This document shows positions 27,738-36,619 of a stretch of 64,000 nt of DNA, one piece after another. Position 1 is the stretch's first letter; every line of letters starts with the position of its first letter. The notes below the pieces were generated by a model. That model was not told where the DNA came from and ran no database searches. It saw only the letters and a program-made list of their open reading frames with translations. Both the position numbers and the translations under genes were made by a program. The stretch is from Corynebacterium sp. (GTDB lineage Bacteria > Actinomycetota > Actinomycetes > Mycobacteriales > Mycobacteriaceae), in assembly GCF_030532195.1 (NCBI RefSeq), contig NZ_JAUNLP010000006.1, positions 1 to 64,000 on the forward strand, read 5' to 3'.

Positions 27738-28523
27738 TTATTTGCCGAACCTGCGCGAGCGCTGCGAATAATCCCGCAGCGCACGGAGAAAGTCGATGCG
27801 GCGGAACTCGGGCCAGTAGGTGTCGGTGAACCAAATTTCGGAGTAGGCCGACTGCCACAGCAGGAAACCGCTGAGCCGCTGTTCTCCGGAGGTGCGGATG
27901 ACCAGATCGGGGTCTGGTTGTCCGGAGGTGTAGAGCCGACGCGAGATGGCGTCGGTGGTGACGAGTTCCTCAAGTTCGGAAGCGGCGACGCCCTCTTCGA
28001 CGGCCTCGTGAATAATCTTGCGCACCGCGTCGACAATCTCCTGTCGGCCGCCGTAGCCGACGGCGATGTTGACCTGAATGCCGTTGTTGTTGGCGGTTAG
28101 TTCTTCGTCGTGGCGCAACCGGGTGGTCATTTTTTCCGGGAGGAGCTCCAGGTGGCCGACCATGCGCAACCGAACGTCGTGAGGCGAATGCGCCAGCTCA
28201 TCGACGACATCAGCGATGATTTCGTACAGTAACGCGAGTTCTTCGGGCTGGCGCCCGAGATTCTCGGTGGACAGCAGGTAGATGGTGACCAGCTCGATGT
28301 CCTGCTCGGTGCACCACCCAACGAACTCCGCAATTTTGCGCGAACCGACGCGGTGGCCGTGGCTGACGTCGGTAAATCCAGCCTCCCGCGCCCAGCGCCG
28401 GTTGCCATCGGCCATGATGGCAACGTGCTTGGGGCGGGGCTTTCCTTCTAGCTCCTGGGCTAGTTTGCGCTCGTAGATCGGATATGCAATCCGCCTGAGT
28501 GAGGATGGCTGATTTTCTTTCAC
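27738..28523 (-). CDS. uppS: Isoprenyl transferase (cis-prenyl diphosphate synthase)
   Basis: Makes the polyprenyl carrier lipid for cell wall synthesis. About 261 aa with the family blocks HVAIMADGNRRWAREAG (catalytic Asp), VTIYLLSTENLGR and DLVIRTSGEQRLSGFLLWQSAYSE-type C-terminal signature. The GTG at 28523 lies 7 nt after TAGGGT, suggesting a leaderless mRNA; a TTG six codons upstream would overlap that promoter. Whether the product is C15, C50 or C55 is not visible in the sequence. Confidence 0.93.
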   Translation of the reverse strand: MKENQPSSLRRIAYPIYERKLAQELEGKPRPKHVAIMADGNRRWAREAGFTDVSHGHRVGSRKIAEFVGWCTEQDIELVTIYLLSTENLGRQPEELALLYEIIADVVDELAHSPHDVRLRMVGHLELLPEKMTTRLRHDEELTANNNGIQVNIAVGYGGRQEIVDAVRKIIHEAVEEGVAASELEELVTTDAISRRLYTSGQPDPDLVIRTSGEQRLSGFLLWQSAYSEIWFTDTYWPEFRRIDFLRALRDYSQRSRRFGK

Positions 28524-28561
28524 ACTCGTAACCCTACCCAATGGGCATGGCGGAGTTACCG

Positions 28562-29653
28562 TTAGTCGCGTGCTTCACGACGCTTCCGGACTTCTGCAGC
28601 CAGAGTGCGCAGAAGGCGGTCGGTGGTTTCCCAATCCATGCAGGCATCGGTGACGGACTTGCCGTAGACCAGACCGTTGCGGCCGTCGGTGATCTTCTGG
28701 TTGCCGCCTTCGATGAAGGACTCCATCATGATGCCGGTAATGCGCTCATCGCCGGCACCGATCATCTTTGCCAGCTCCTCGACGACCTCTGCCTGGCGCA
28801 CCTCGGACTTGCCGGAGTTGGCGTGGGAGGCATCGACCATGATGCTGACAGTCTGGTCGGCCTTTTCCAGACGAGCCACCGCATCGGCCAGGGATTCTTC
28901 ATCCCAGTTGGGCCCGGAGGTGCCACCGCGCAGGATGATGTGGCAGTTCTGGTTGCCGGCGGTCTCGACCACGGCAGCGCGGCCGTCGTCGTTCATGCCG
29001 AAGAAGAAGTGCGGGTTAGCTGCGGAAACGAGCGAGTCCACGGCGACCTGAACGTTGCCGTCGGTGCCATTTTTGAAGCCGATTGGCATGGAAAGTCCGG
29101 AAGCGAGCTGGCGGTGCACCTGCGACTCGGTCGTGCGCGCACCAATCGCGCCCCAGGACACGGCGTCGGCGATGTACTGCGGGCTGTTTGGCTCGAGGAA
29201 TTCGGCGCCGGCGGGCAGGCCGGTGCGCAGCACCTCAATCAGGACTTCGCGAGCCATGTGCAGGCCCTTAATAATTTTGTAGGAACTATCCAGGTCAGGG
29301 TCGTTAATCAGGCCCTTCCAACCGACCGTCGTCCGTGGCTTTTCGAAGTACACACGCATGACAACCAGCAGATCGTCGTCAAGCTCATCGGCCGTGGCCT
29401 TGAGGCGGCGGGCGTAATCGATGGCGGCCTCGGGGTCGTGGATGGAGCACGGTCCGACGATGACTAGCAGACGGTCGTCTTCGCCGGCGACGACGCGCGC
29501 GACATCGAGACGCGACTTTTCGACGTCGTTGATCAGGTCCGGCGTCAGTGGCTGCTTCGCCATGACTTCCTCCGGCGAGGGCAGGTCGTGGAATGCGACA
29601 ACGCGACGGTTCGCGGTGGATGCGGGGGCTTCGAGTGAGGTCGGTGGGGTCAT
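28562..29653 (-). CDS. aroF: Class I 3-deoxy-7-phosphoheptulonate (DAHP) synthase
   Basis: First step of the shikimate pathway, joining PEP and erythrose 4-phosphate. 363 aa of the AroF/AroG/AroH type: VIVGPCSIHDPEAAIDYARR, RVYFEKPRTTVGWKGLINDP, GARTTESQVHR and DASHANSGK. It corresponds by order and type to C. glutamicum aroF, the tyrosine-sensitive enzyme. An AroR-like leader peptide and a terminator hairpin precede it on the same strand, so attenuation by aromatic amino acids is likely. Ribosome site AGGAAAG. Confidence 0.95.
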   Translation of the reverse strand: MTPPTSLEAPASTANRRVVAFHDLPSPEEVMAKQPLTPDLINDVEKSRLDVARVVAGEDDRLLVIVGPCSIHDPEAAIDYARRLKATADELDDDLLVVMRVYFEKPRTTVGWKGLINDPDLDSSYKIIKGLHMAREVLIEVLRTGLPAGAEFLEPNSPQYIADAVSWGAIGARTTESQVHRQLASGLSMPIGFKNGTDGNVQVAVDSLVSAANPHFFFGMNDDGRAAVVETAGNQNCHIILRGGTSGPNWDEESLADAVARLEKADQTVSIMVDASHANSGKSEVRQAEVVEELAKMIGAGDERITGIMMESFIEGGNQKITDGRNGLVYGKSVTDACMDWETTDRLLRTLAAEVRKRREARD

Positions 29654-29720
29654 CGGGGTGCTCTTTCCTAAGTGCTGATATTGGGTTTAGTCACGCATGT
29701 TTTTGGTTCTAGATACGACA

Positions 29721-29756
29721 AAAGGCAGCGCCCCTAGTAGTGGGGCTGCTGCCTTT
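29721..29756 (-). terminator. Attenuator-type terminator between aroR and aroF
   Basis: AAAGGCAGC plus CCCC pairs with GGGG plus GCTGCCTTT, followed on the minus strand by TTTTGT. It lies about 45 nt after the aroR stop codon and 68 nt before aroF. Confidence 0.8.
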
Positions 29757-29799
29757 GGCTCCGGTTGTTGGCGACGTGACGATTGTCCGCCGGCTGAGA

Positions 29800-29853
29800 C
29801 TAACTGGTCTCGGCCTCCGGAGCCTTCGAAAAATAAAATCGCCACATACGCAT
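29800..29853 (-). CDS. aroR: AroR-like leader peptide with Trp and Phe-Tyr-Phe codons
   Basis: 17 codons: M-R-M-W-R-F-Y-F-S-K-A-P-E-A-E-T-S, then TAG. The run W-R-F-Y-F places aromatic codons together. The ATG follows TACGAT by 7 nt, so transcript and peptide would start together. C. glutamicum has an AroR leader with an FYF motif controlling aroF, and this matches it. When charged Phe/Tyr (and here perhaps Trp) tRNAs are short, stalled ribosomes should favour aroF expression. Confidence 0.85.
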   Translation of the reverse strand: MRMWRFYFSKAPEAETS

Positions 29854-29941
29854 GTCGCTAATCGTACACCGCGATAACTAATCCCGCAATTCGAACACAC
29901 AATCCCACAACGTGAGACGATATGTTCAGCACATCAAGCGC

Positions 29942-30229
29942 TTACCGCTCCGCTTCACGACGGCGTTCTTCTGCATCCATAGCTGCATCAATAGCCTCCC
30001 CATCGAACGGGTCCATATCGTGGGCTTCTGCAAACTTACGGCGAGCGGCCATGCGCTTGGCACGACGCGAAAGATCCCAGCCGAGCGCGAGGATAATGAT
30101 CAGCAAAACAACAATGATTAGCAGGCCGACCGGCGAGGCCTTACCGAAGTCAGCGCCACGCGGACCAGTGGGATTCTGGGCGAGAAAAATTGTCGTGCGA
30201 GCCGCCAGGGCATCGAGGCTTTCAATCAT
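29942..30229 (-). CDS. Small single-pass membrane protein downstream of mca
   Basis: 95 aa. A hydrophobic helix (about residues 34-50, VGLLIIVVLLIIILALG) is followed by a basic stretch RRAKRMAARRK and an acidic Ala-rich tail. It begins 27 bp after mca on the same strand. A similar small membrane gene adjoins mca in mycobacteria. Function unknown. Confidence 0.75.
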   Translation of the reverse strand: MIESLDALAARTTIFLAQNPTGPRGADFGKASPVGLLIIVVLLIIILALGWDLSRRAKRMAARRKFAEAHDMDPFDGEAIDAAMDAEERRREAER

Positions 30230-30256
30230 GAGTTCCAGCTTAGCGTTAAATCGGGA

Positions 30257-31126
30257 CTATTCCGCGTCCGGGTCAATACCGGCAAAAAGATCGGTTTCCG
30301 GCAGCTGCGTCTGCACGCGGGTGCGGGCCAGCTCGAATTCCTCAGTCGGCCAGACTTTCTGCTGAATGTCACAGGGCACAGCGAAGAAGGGACCATGCGG
30401 GTCAATCTGGGTGGCGTGCGCCAGCAGTGCCTGGTCTCGCTGCGGGAAGTAGTCGGCGCACTCGACCTGAGTGGTCACGCGCGTCATGATGTCACCCGGA
30501 GTCTTCGTCCAGCGACGGAAAGACTCTGCCAGAGGACTTTCCAGCCCGTTGTCGCGGTAGTAATTATCCAGCGCAATCAGGCGCGCCTTGATAAACCCGT
30601 GGGTGTAGTAGAGCTTGGAAATCTCCCAGGGCTCACCGAGCTCCGGGTACTTGTCGGTGCCGGACTCCAACCAGGCGCGCATGGAGACAATGTGGGTCAT
30701 GATGTGGTCCGGATGCGGGTAGCCGCCGTTTTCGTCGTAGGTAATAACGACGTGCGGGCGGAATTCGCGGATGGCGCGGATTACCGGCTTCGTCGCATCC
30801 TCCACGTTCTGGCGGGCAAATACGCCGTGCGAGAGCACTGGCACGGGATTGCCCGACGGCAGACCGGAGTCGGTGAAACCGAGCCACTCATGCTCGATGC
30901 CGAGCGCCTTTGCGGCCTCTGCCATTTCATGCACACGCACAGCTGCAATGTTCTCACGGACATCTGGGCGATCCATTGCGGGGTTGAGAATGCTGCCAGC
31001 CTCGCCGCCGGTGCAGGTCACCACTTTGACGCGATGCCCCTCTGCGGCATAGCGAGCCATCGTTGCTGCGCCCTTACTGGATTCATCATCCGGATGAGCA
31101 TGAATCGCCATCAGCCGCAGTGCCAC
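30257..31126 (-). CDS. mca: Mycothiol S-conjugate amidase
   Basis: Zn-dependent deacetylase family enzyme that cleaves mycothiol conjugates, freeing mercapturic acids for export in detoxification. 289 aa, opening ALRLMAIHAHPDDESSKGAA with the AHPDDE zinc motif near residues 9-14; HPDHI supplies the third ligand (GGYPHPDHIMTH). The match is to Mca rather than MshB by the EWLGFTDSGLP and KLYYTHGF regions. The GTG at 31126 has GGAG 10 nt upstream. Supports mycothiol-making actinobacteria. Confidence 0.9.
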   Translation of the reverse strand: MALRLMAIHAHPDDESSKGAATMARYAAEGHRVKVVTCTGGEAGSILNPAMDRPDVRENIAAVRVHEMAEAAKALGIEHEWLGFTDSGLPSGNPVPVLSHGVFARQNVEDATKPVIRAIREFRPHVVITYDENGGYPHPDHIMTHIVSMRAWLESGTDKYPELGEPWEISKLYYTHGFIKARLIALDNYYRDNGLESPLAESFRRWTKTPGDIMTRVTTQVECADYFPQRDQALLAHATQIDPHGPFFAVPCDIQQKVWPTEEFELARTRVQTQLPETDLFAGIDPDAE

Positions 31127-31272
31127 TTTAAAGCCACTCCCCTTTTGTTCGACTGTGTGAATACCGTGCCAGTATAGTGTCACGACCGCGCAGGATGGCA
31201 CCCGCGCCGCCATTATTGTTTACTCATCAACATTTTACCACGTCGCCCGGCAACTCCGATAGGCTAAGAGAC

Positions 31273-31734
31273 ATGGCTGAAAGTTCGGAGCGAAATACCG
31301 CAGTGCGACAGCAGCAACGCGCACGCTATGGCGATACCAAAAACCGCACGTTGCCGGCGAAGCTAGTTGTCATTGGCATTCTTGCAATGCTGGTTATCAC
31401 TGGTGCGTATATCTTCGTTCAGATGAATCGTGTGTCCGCCCCGGATGTCTCCGCATCCCAGGCCGGATGGAGCCGCACTCCCGGCAAGGAAGATGAGCAG
31501 TTCATTTTCACGTTGGACGTGACTCGTGAGAAGCCTGAGCTGGACAGCTACTGCATCATCTACGCACTGAACTACGACGTAGCTGAGGTTGGTCGCCGCG
31601 ATGTCTTCATCCCGGGCGGCGGTGAGAAGACGGTCCGTATGGATGTCCCCATTTCCACTCGTGAGATGGCTGTCGCCGGCGATGTCTACGGCTGCTCCAC
31701 CGAGATTCCGGAATTCTTGAAGCCCGCAAAGTAA
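31273..31734 (+). CDS. DUF4307 domain-containing membrane protein
   Basis: 153 aa with one transmembrane helix near residues 31-52 (KLVVIGILAMLVITGAYIFV) and an extracytoplasmic domain. This is the DUF4307 family, which lies divergent from mca in actinobacteria; function unknown. The ATG follows TAGGCT by 7 nt, so it appears leaderless. Confidence 0.82.
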   Translation: MAESSERNTAVRQQQRARYGDTKNRTLPAKLVVIGILAMLVITGAYIFVQMNRVSAPDVSASQAGWSRTPGKEDEQFIFTLDVTREKPELDSYCIIYALNYDVAEVGRRDVFIPGGGEKTVRMDVPISTREMAVAGDVYGCSTEIPEFLKPAK

Positions 31735-31817
31735 AGCGCAAAGTAAAGCCAGTTTTACCTTTTCGGCCCCGCCGTTATTGCCATCAGGCGTGACAGTGCT
31801 ATCCTGTGACGCATTGA

Positions 31818-31840
31818 CGGCCCCAGGCGGGGCCGCTTTT
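31818..31840 (+). terminator. Terminator between DUF4307 gene and greA
   Basis: CGGCCCC pairs with GGGGCCG around AGGC, followed by CTTTT. Confidence 0.75.
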
Positions 31841-31872
31841 GTATTAAACAGGCATAAATCACAGGAGGAACC

Positions 31873-32385
31873 ATGACTGAGGCACAGAACAATAGCCCAT
31901 GGCTCACCCAGGAGTCCTACGACAAGCTCAAGGCTGAGCTTGAGGCGCTATACGAAAACCGCCCGGTCATCGCGGCTGAGATTAACGAGCGTCGCGAAGA
32001 GGGCGACTTGAAGGAGAACGCTGGCTACGATGCTGCCCGCGAGCAGCAGGGCCAGGAAGAGGCACGCATCCGTTACCTCGAAGACCTCCTGCAGCGCGCT
32101 ACCGTCGGCGAAATCCCGCAGGAGTCCGGCGTGGCTCTGGTGGGCACTGTTGTCCACGTCTACTACGACGGCGACGAGGACGACGCCGAGACCTTCCTCA
32201 TCGGTACCCGCGGTGCAGACTCCTCCAACCCGAACCTGGAGACCTACTCCACCGACTCCCCGCTGGGCAAGGCACTCATTGGTGCCAAGGAGGGCGAGAC
32301 CCGCACCTACGCTTCCCCGAGCGGCGACGAAATTTCCGTGACCGTGGTCAAGGCTGAGCCGTACAACCCGGACATGGATGCCTAA
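31873..32385 (+). CDS. greA: Transcription elongation factor GreA
   Basis: Rescues backtracked RNA polymerase by stimulating transcript cleavage. 170 aa: an N-terminal coiled coil (about residues 10-80, with [19 protein letters not shown] at the tip, containing the essential acidic residues) and a C-terminal FKBP-like domain ([19 protein letters not shown]). A strong AGGAGG lies before the ATG. Length normal for actinobacteria. Confidence 0.95.
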   Translation: MTEAQNNSPWLTQESYDKLKAELEALYENRPVIAAEINERREEGDLKENAGYDAAREQQGQEEARIRYLEDLLQRATVGEIPQESGVALVGTVVHVYYDGDEDDAETFLIGTRGADSSNPNLETYSTDSPLGKALIGAKEGETRTYASPSGDEISVTVVKAEPYNPDMDA

Positions 32386-32404
32386 GCTCTTTTAGGCTTT
32401 TGCT

Positions 32405-33289
32405 CTACGCCGCCTCAATCCAGGCGGTGACTTCCGGCCACAACTGCCGATTCTTGGACCGATAGAAGCCCATATGGCCTATCGGTCCATTTTTTGTCCC
32501 CTTACCCGCTTCAACATCGCGCTTTACGACGTCACACTGCGCGGTCTGATTGGTCAAAATGTCAACTGCCGAGCGATTGGCCCACAGATCGTCGGTGAAT
32601 ACCACGGACAGCAGTGGTCCGGTGGCCTGCGCGAAACGCTCGGCCAAATTGAACTCGGGATCGTCGAAGAAATACTGCTTCTTCCGGGTCCACTTACCCC
32701 ACTGTGTCATCACACCAACTGGGATTGACTTGCCGACCCCCAGTGTTTCGACGGGCACATACCCCATGAGGCGTGAGCAAATCGGGGTGACAATATTAAA
32801 GATTGTCCATACCTTGGCACGCTCTGCGGCCGTGCTAATTGTTCGGGTAATGCCCGCGTGGCTGGCAATCATCACCATGGCATCTACAGGCTTTTCCGCC
32901 TGTGTGGCCAGCATGCCGTGAGCACCTACTGAGTGGCCGACTCCGACATGTTTGGCGTTCGGGAACTTCTCTTTCAGTGCAACCGTGGCAGCCGGAACAT
33001 CGTAGAGAATCCAGTCGCTCATCCGGATGCCGCGGTCGCGCTTGGCATCGCCGGTAGCCGATGCGCCGGTGCCGCGGAAGTCATAAATTAGAGCTGGCAT
33101 TCCCGCCTCCGCCAGATTAATGGCGAACTTGCGGTAGAGATTCATATCCACGCCCGTTGCCGGGTGGAGGACTGTGGCTTTGGTAACCGAGGATTCGTCG
33201 TCAAGCGGAAGCACCCACTGCCCCGCTAGCGTTACCCCGTCTGAACAGATGATGCTGGTTGGTTCGATGCGGTGCGTTGACTCAGTCAT
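32405..33289 (-). CDS. Alpha/beta hydrolase (serine aminopeptidase-type fold)
   Basis: 294 aa with nucleophile elbow GVGHSVGAHG near residues 116-125 and oxyanion region VLHPATGVDMNLYRKFAI. The late region carries VVFTDDLWANRS and GPIGHMGFYRSK, fitting the catalytic Asp and His. Substrate unknown; a few actinobacterial homologues are described as esterase-like. Convergent with greA. Confidence 0.82.
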   Translation of the reverse strand: MTESTHRIEPTSIICSDGVTLAGQWVLPLDDESSVTKATVLHPATGVDMNLYRKFAINLAEAGMPALIYDFRGTGASATGDAKRDRGIRMSDWILYDVPAATVALKEKFPNAKHVGVGHSVGAHGMLATQAEKPVDAMVMIASHAGITRTISTAAERAKVWTIFNIVTPICSRLMGYVPVETLGVGKSIPVGVMTQWGKWTRKKQYFFDDPEFNLAERFAQATGPLLSVVFTDDLWANRSAVDILTNQTAQCDVVKRDVEAGKGTKNGPIGHMGFYRSKNRQLWPEVTAWIEAA

Positions 33290-33359
33290 GGCTCAAAACT
33301 AAAACACTACAGCGCATGCTTTATGGGGAACCGAAAAATTTGTGACAACAAAAGAAAAA

Positions 33360-33395
33360 CGCCGACTCACCCCGCGGTGGGATGAGCCGACGCTT
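33360..33395 (-). terminator. Terminator of the BI-1 family gene
   Basis: Imperfect inverted repeat CGCCGACTCACCC / GGGATGAGCCGACG with a T run on the minus strand. Confidence 0.65.
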
Positions 33396-33415
33396 AGTCA
33401 GCGAGACTTAAAAGT

Positions 33416-34243
33416 TTAGTCCCTGAAGTAGGACAGCAGACGCAGGATCTCGGTGTAGAGCCAGACCAAGGTCACGGCCAGGCCGAGAGCGACGCCCCAG
33501 GCGTAGTTAGCCGGAGCACCAGCGCGAACCAGACGGTCTGCCTGATCGAAGTCAATCAGGAAGCTGAAGGCAGCCAGGCCGATGCAGACCAGCGAGAAGA
33601 TGATAGCCAGCGGACCACCGTTGTACAGCGGCATGCCCAGGCCGAACAGCGACAGCAGCAGGTTGCCCAGGACCAGAACCAGGACACCGATCAGCGCGGC
33701 GCTCATAAAACGAGTGAACTTCGGCGTCACGCGGATTGCGCCCGACTTGTAGACAAAGAGCATACCGATGAAGACACCGAGGGTGCCGAGCACTGCCTGC
33801 ATAATCAGTGCGCCAGCGGAAATACCCTGAATAGGAGCGGTGAAGGCGAAGCTGATGCCGCCGACGAAGAGCCCCTCAAAGGCGGCGTAGGTCAGCGTGA
33901 CAGCAGCGGAGCCGTACTTCTTACCGAAGGTGGAAACCAGAACGGTGATCAGACCACCGATGGCACCGACCATGGTGAGAATCATGGCCAGGCTGGTGGA
34001 GACACTGACGGCGATGAAGAAGTTCACCGCAGCGGCAACGATGATGGTAGCCAGCGTGATGCCAGTCTTCGAAACCACATCATCGACCGTCATCGGACGG
34101 TAATCAGCGGCAACCTGCGACTGGTAGGGATTCATCCCGTAGTCGGCGCCCATCTGACCATGGCCGTATTGCTGCATTCCCGACTGTTCGCGGGCGACGG
34201 TCTTAGTTAGTGAACTGAATGCAGGATTGCTGCTTTCGCGCAC
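33416..34243 (-). CDS. Bax inhibitor-1/YccA family membrane protein
   Basis: 275 aa. A hydrophilic N-terminus of ~65 residues rich in Gln, Gly and Tyr precedes about seven transmembrane segments, ending in the family-typical LVWLYTEILRLLSYFRD. Family members are calcium-leak or stress-related membrane proteins; the bacterial role is unclear. Monocistronic, with its own terminator. Confidence 0.85.
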   Translation of the reverse strand: MRESSNPAFSSLTKTVAREQSGMQQYGHGQMGADYGMNPYQSQVAADYRPMTVDDVVSKTGITLATIIVAAAVNFFIAVSVSTSLAMILTMVGAIGGLITVLVSTFGKKYGSAAVTLTYAAFEGLFVGGISFAFTAPIQGISAGALIMQAVLGTLGVFIGMLFVYKSGAIRVTPKFTRFMSAALIGVLVLVLGNLLLSLFGLGMPLYNGGPLAIIFSLVCIGLAAFSFLIDFDQADRLVRAGAPANYAWGVALGLAVTLVWLYTEILRLLSYFRD

Positions 34244-34420
34244 GTCGTCCTTCTTTCTTTTCTCTTAGAGATTTTGAACTGATTTTTACGTACATTGTCT
34301 ACAACGACCGAGCCCCGCCTATTGTTCCCAACCTGAAAAAACGGTTATTATCAAGGTAATTCCTCGCCTGTCAGCAGGCGTGGCCCACCCCGTGTGATGA
34401 TGAACAGGAGGCTGGTCAAG

Positions 34421-34753
34421 ATGTCAGACGGCCTTGACTATGACCCGGATACCACTGGTGACTTCGACGAGACCACGTTGGATGGCTCGGAGGGGCTCGA
34501 CGGCGTGTTCCTCACCGGTGATGGTGAAAACTACGTCATGGATGCCCCGGATCGGTGGCGCGGGGCCGAACCGCATGACACGCTCGGCAAGCGCTTGGCC
34601 GAGGAAAAGCCGGACATCGACGCTGATGATGACCTCGAAGAGGATCCAGAGATGCGCTACGGCGACGTCGATGGTCACGAGCCGTTTGAATTCGGCAACG
34701 ACGGCCCCCAAGATCCGGACCGCAACCGTCGCCTCGGTTGGACGACCTACTGA
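34421..34753 (+). CDS. DUF5709 family acidic protein
   Basis: About 110 aa, very acidic. Recognisable are MDAPDRWRGAEPHDTLGKRL and LAEEKPDIDADDD, as in DUF5709 proteins of actinobacteria. No function known. The ATG at 34421 follows GGAGG by about 10 nt; an in-frame ATG at 34394 is possible. Confidence 0.75.
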   Translation: MSDGLDYDPDTTGDFDETTLDGSEGLDGVFLTGDGENYVMDAPDRWRGAEPHDTLGKRLAEEKPDIDADDDLEEDPEMRYGDVDGHEPFEFGNDGPQDPDRNRRLGWTTY

Positions 34754-34815
34754 GTTTTCAGTAGTTTTGCCAAATTTTCTATCTCGTTGCGGTGTACGTC
34801 AGTAGTATCTGACAC

Positions 34816-36399
34816 ATGACAGCATCTACTGCTACTTCACACCGCAATTCCATTCGCAATCCGCTTGATGAAGCCCTGGTGACTCGCCTACTAAAGCGGG
34901 TCACGGTGGCTGATCAGTCGGACACTAAGACTATTTCGACGCCGTTTACCGGCGAGGAATTGGCGCAAATTCCCGTCGGTACGCAGTCCGATGTCGATGA
35001 GGCATTCAAGCGTGCACGCGCTGCCCAAAAGGTGTGGGCTCGGGTGTCGATGGCACAGCGCCGTGATGTGCTCCACCACTTCCACGACCTGCTGTTTACG
35101 CACTCCGACAAAATTCTGGACGTACTACAGGCGGAGACGGGTAAGAACCGCGCCAGCGCCCATGAGGAGCTCATCCACACCGCTATTACGGCTCGTTACT
35201 ACGGCAATCAGGCCGAAAAGATGTTGGCGCCAAAGAAGGCCCATGGCGCAATCCCGGTGCTTTCCCAGACCACCGTCTACCACCATCCCAAGGGTGTTGT
35301 CGGCGTGATCTCGCCGTGGAATTACCCACTTACCCTGGCTATTTCCGATGCGCTCGCCGCTCTCATGGCCGGCAATGCCATTGTGCTGAAGCCGGATAGC
35401 ACCACGCCGTTTACTGCGCTGCTCGCCGTCGATCTGCTCTACCGCGCTGGCCTGCCTGACGACGTCTTCCAGGTCGTCCCCGGCCCCGGTCGCGTCGTTG
35501 GCCAGTCGATTGTCTCGCAGTGCGACTACCTGATGTTTACCGGTTCCTCCGAAACCGGCCGTGGCCTGGCACAGCAGGCCGGCGAGCGCTTGATCGGTTT
35601 CTCCGCTGAGCTCGGCGGCAAGAATCCACTGATTGTCGCCGAGGATGCCAATGTCGACCGCGCTGTCGAGGGCGCTCGGATTGGTGCATTCACCAACTCC
35701 GGTCACCTGTGTGTCTCCATCGAGCGCATCTATGTCGCCGATGCCGTCTGGGATGAATTCGTCCCGGCGTTTACTGACCGCGTCAAGGCGATGTCACTCG
35801 GCATTGGCTACGACTGGGAAATTGAGATGGGTTGCCTGCAGTCGCAGAGCCAATTCGATACGGTCAAGACCATGGTCGACGAAGCTATCGAGGCCGGCGC
35901 CACTGTGCTTGCCGGTGGTCGTCCGCGTCCGGATTTGGGGCCGCTGTTCTACGAACCGACCGTGCTTACCGACGTCCCGGAGGACGTTGCTCTGTTGACC
36001 GAAGAGGTATTCGGTCCGGTGGTTGTCCTGCACCGCGTCGCCGATGTTCACGAGGGCATTGCCAAGGCCAACGATTCCCGCTACGGCCTCAACGCGTCGC
36101 TGTGGACCTCGCCGAAGCGAGCAAAGGAATTGGCGCCACAGATTGAGGCTGGCTCCGTCAATGTCAACGATGGTTTTGCAGCATCCTTTGCATCCGTCGA
36201 TGCCCCGATGGGTGGTTTCAAGGAATCGGGTGTGGGCCGTCGTCAAGCGGAGGACGGTTTGCTGAAGTACACCGACGCGCAGACCGTGACTGTTCAGCGC
36301 ATTACCCCGGTGTCCATGCCGGCACTGCCGCGTGAGACATACGCGAAGGTGTTTAACGGCGTGCTGCAGCTGGGTAAGAAGCTGCGGATTCTGCCATAG
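34816..36399 (+). CDS. Succinate-semialdehyde dehydrogenase (NADP-type)
   Basis: Aldehyde dehydrogenase family, 527 aa. Catalytic Glu in FSAELGGKNPLIV and catalytic Cys in NSGHLCVSIERIYV; cofactor region ISPWNYPLTLAISD; GSSETGRGLAQQ. The pattern resembles mycobacterial GabD2, which oxidises succinic semialdehyde to succinate. The ATG is 7 nt after TAGTAT, so it appears leaderless. It ends 2 bp before the left repeat of the integrated element. Confidence 0.9.
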   Translation: MTASTATSHRNSIRNPLDEALVTRLLKRVTVADQSDTKTISTPFTGEELAQIPVGTQSDVDEAFKRARAAQKVWARVSMAQRRDVLHHFHDLLFTHSDKILDVLQAETGKNRASAHEELIHTAITARYYGNQAEKMLAPKKAHGAIPVLSQTTVYHHPKGVVGVISPWNYPLTLAISDALAALMAGNAIVLKPDSTTPFTALLAVDLLYRAGLPDDVFQVVPGPGRVVGQSIVSQCDYLMFTGSSETGRGLAQQAGERLIGFSAELGGKNPLIVAEDANVDRAVEGARIGAFTNSGHLCVSIERIYVADAVWDEFVPAFTDRVKAMSLGIGYDWEIEMGCLQSQSQFDTVKTMVDEAIEAGATVLAGGRPRPDLGPLFYEPTVLTDVPEDVALLTEEVFGPVVVLHRVADVHEGIAKANDSRYGLNASLWTSPKRAKELAPQIEAGSVNVNDGFAASFASVDAPMGGFKESGVGRRQAEDGLLKYTDAQTVTVQRITPVSMPALPRETYAKVFNGVLQLGKKLRILP

Positions 36400-36400
36400 G

Positions 36401-36474
36401 AAAAAGCCAGGTCAGAAAACTCTCTGACCTGGCCTTTTGGTGCCCCCAGTGGGACTCGAACCCACACTGAAAGG
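36401..36474. repeat. Left attachment repeat (74 bp) of the integrated element
   Basis: Identical to 45895-45968 by eye. It contains a bidirectional terminator (36402-36437) and 37 nt of the 3' end of the tRNA gene (36438-36474). Identity ends inside the anticodon stem. This is the att duplicate left by site-specific integration into the tRNA 3' end. Confidence 0.92.
36402..36437. terminator. Bidirectional terminator in the left att repeat
   Basis: AAAAGCCAGGTCAG pairs with CTGACCTGGCCTTTT. The same hairpin is present at 45896-45931. Confidence 0.9.
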
Positions 36475-36575
36475 GTGTTAAAGGGCGATAATGTTGGTTC
36501 CTGTCATTGACCGAGATTCCTATTATTGCAGCTCAACAATCTAGTTATCCCGTCTAGTTTCGCCCATATTCATTA

Positions 36576-36607
36576 ATTCCGGTTATTATTTGGACACTTT
36601 TTGGACA
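36576..36607. repeat. 32-bp repeat near attL, candidate integrase arm site
   Basis: Differs from 45844-45875 at one position and has the same orientation. It includes two GGACA words 11 bp apart in TGGACACTTTTTGGACA. Confidence 0.75.
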
Positions 36608-36619
36608 GTTCCTGCCGTG

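Noticed and set aside
21293..33025. Frequent CATCCGGA/TCCGGATG words as a second dispersed motif
   Set aside because: Several copies exist but they can come from common codons (Ser-Gly, Pro-Asp) and one terminator; not clearly above expectation by eye.
36438..36474. A second tRNA gene at the left end of the element
   Set aside because: Only the 3' half of the tRNA is present; D-arm and 5' acceptor strand are missing. It is the att duplicate.
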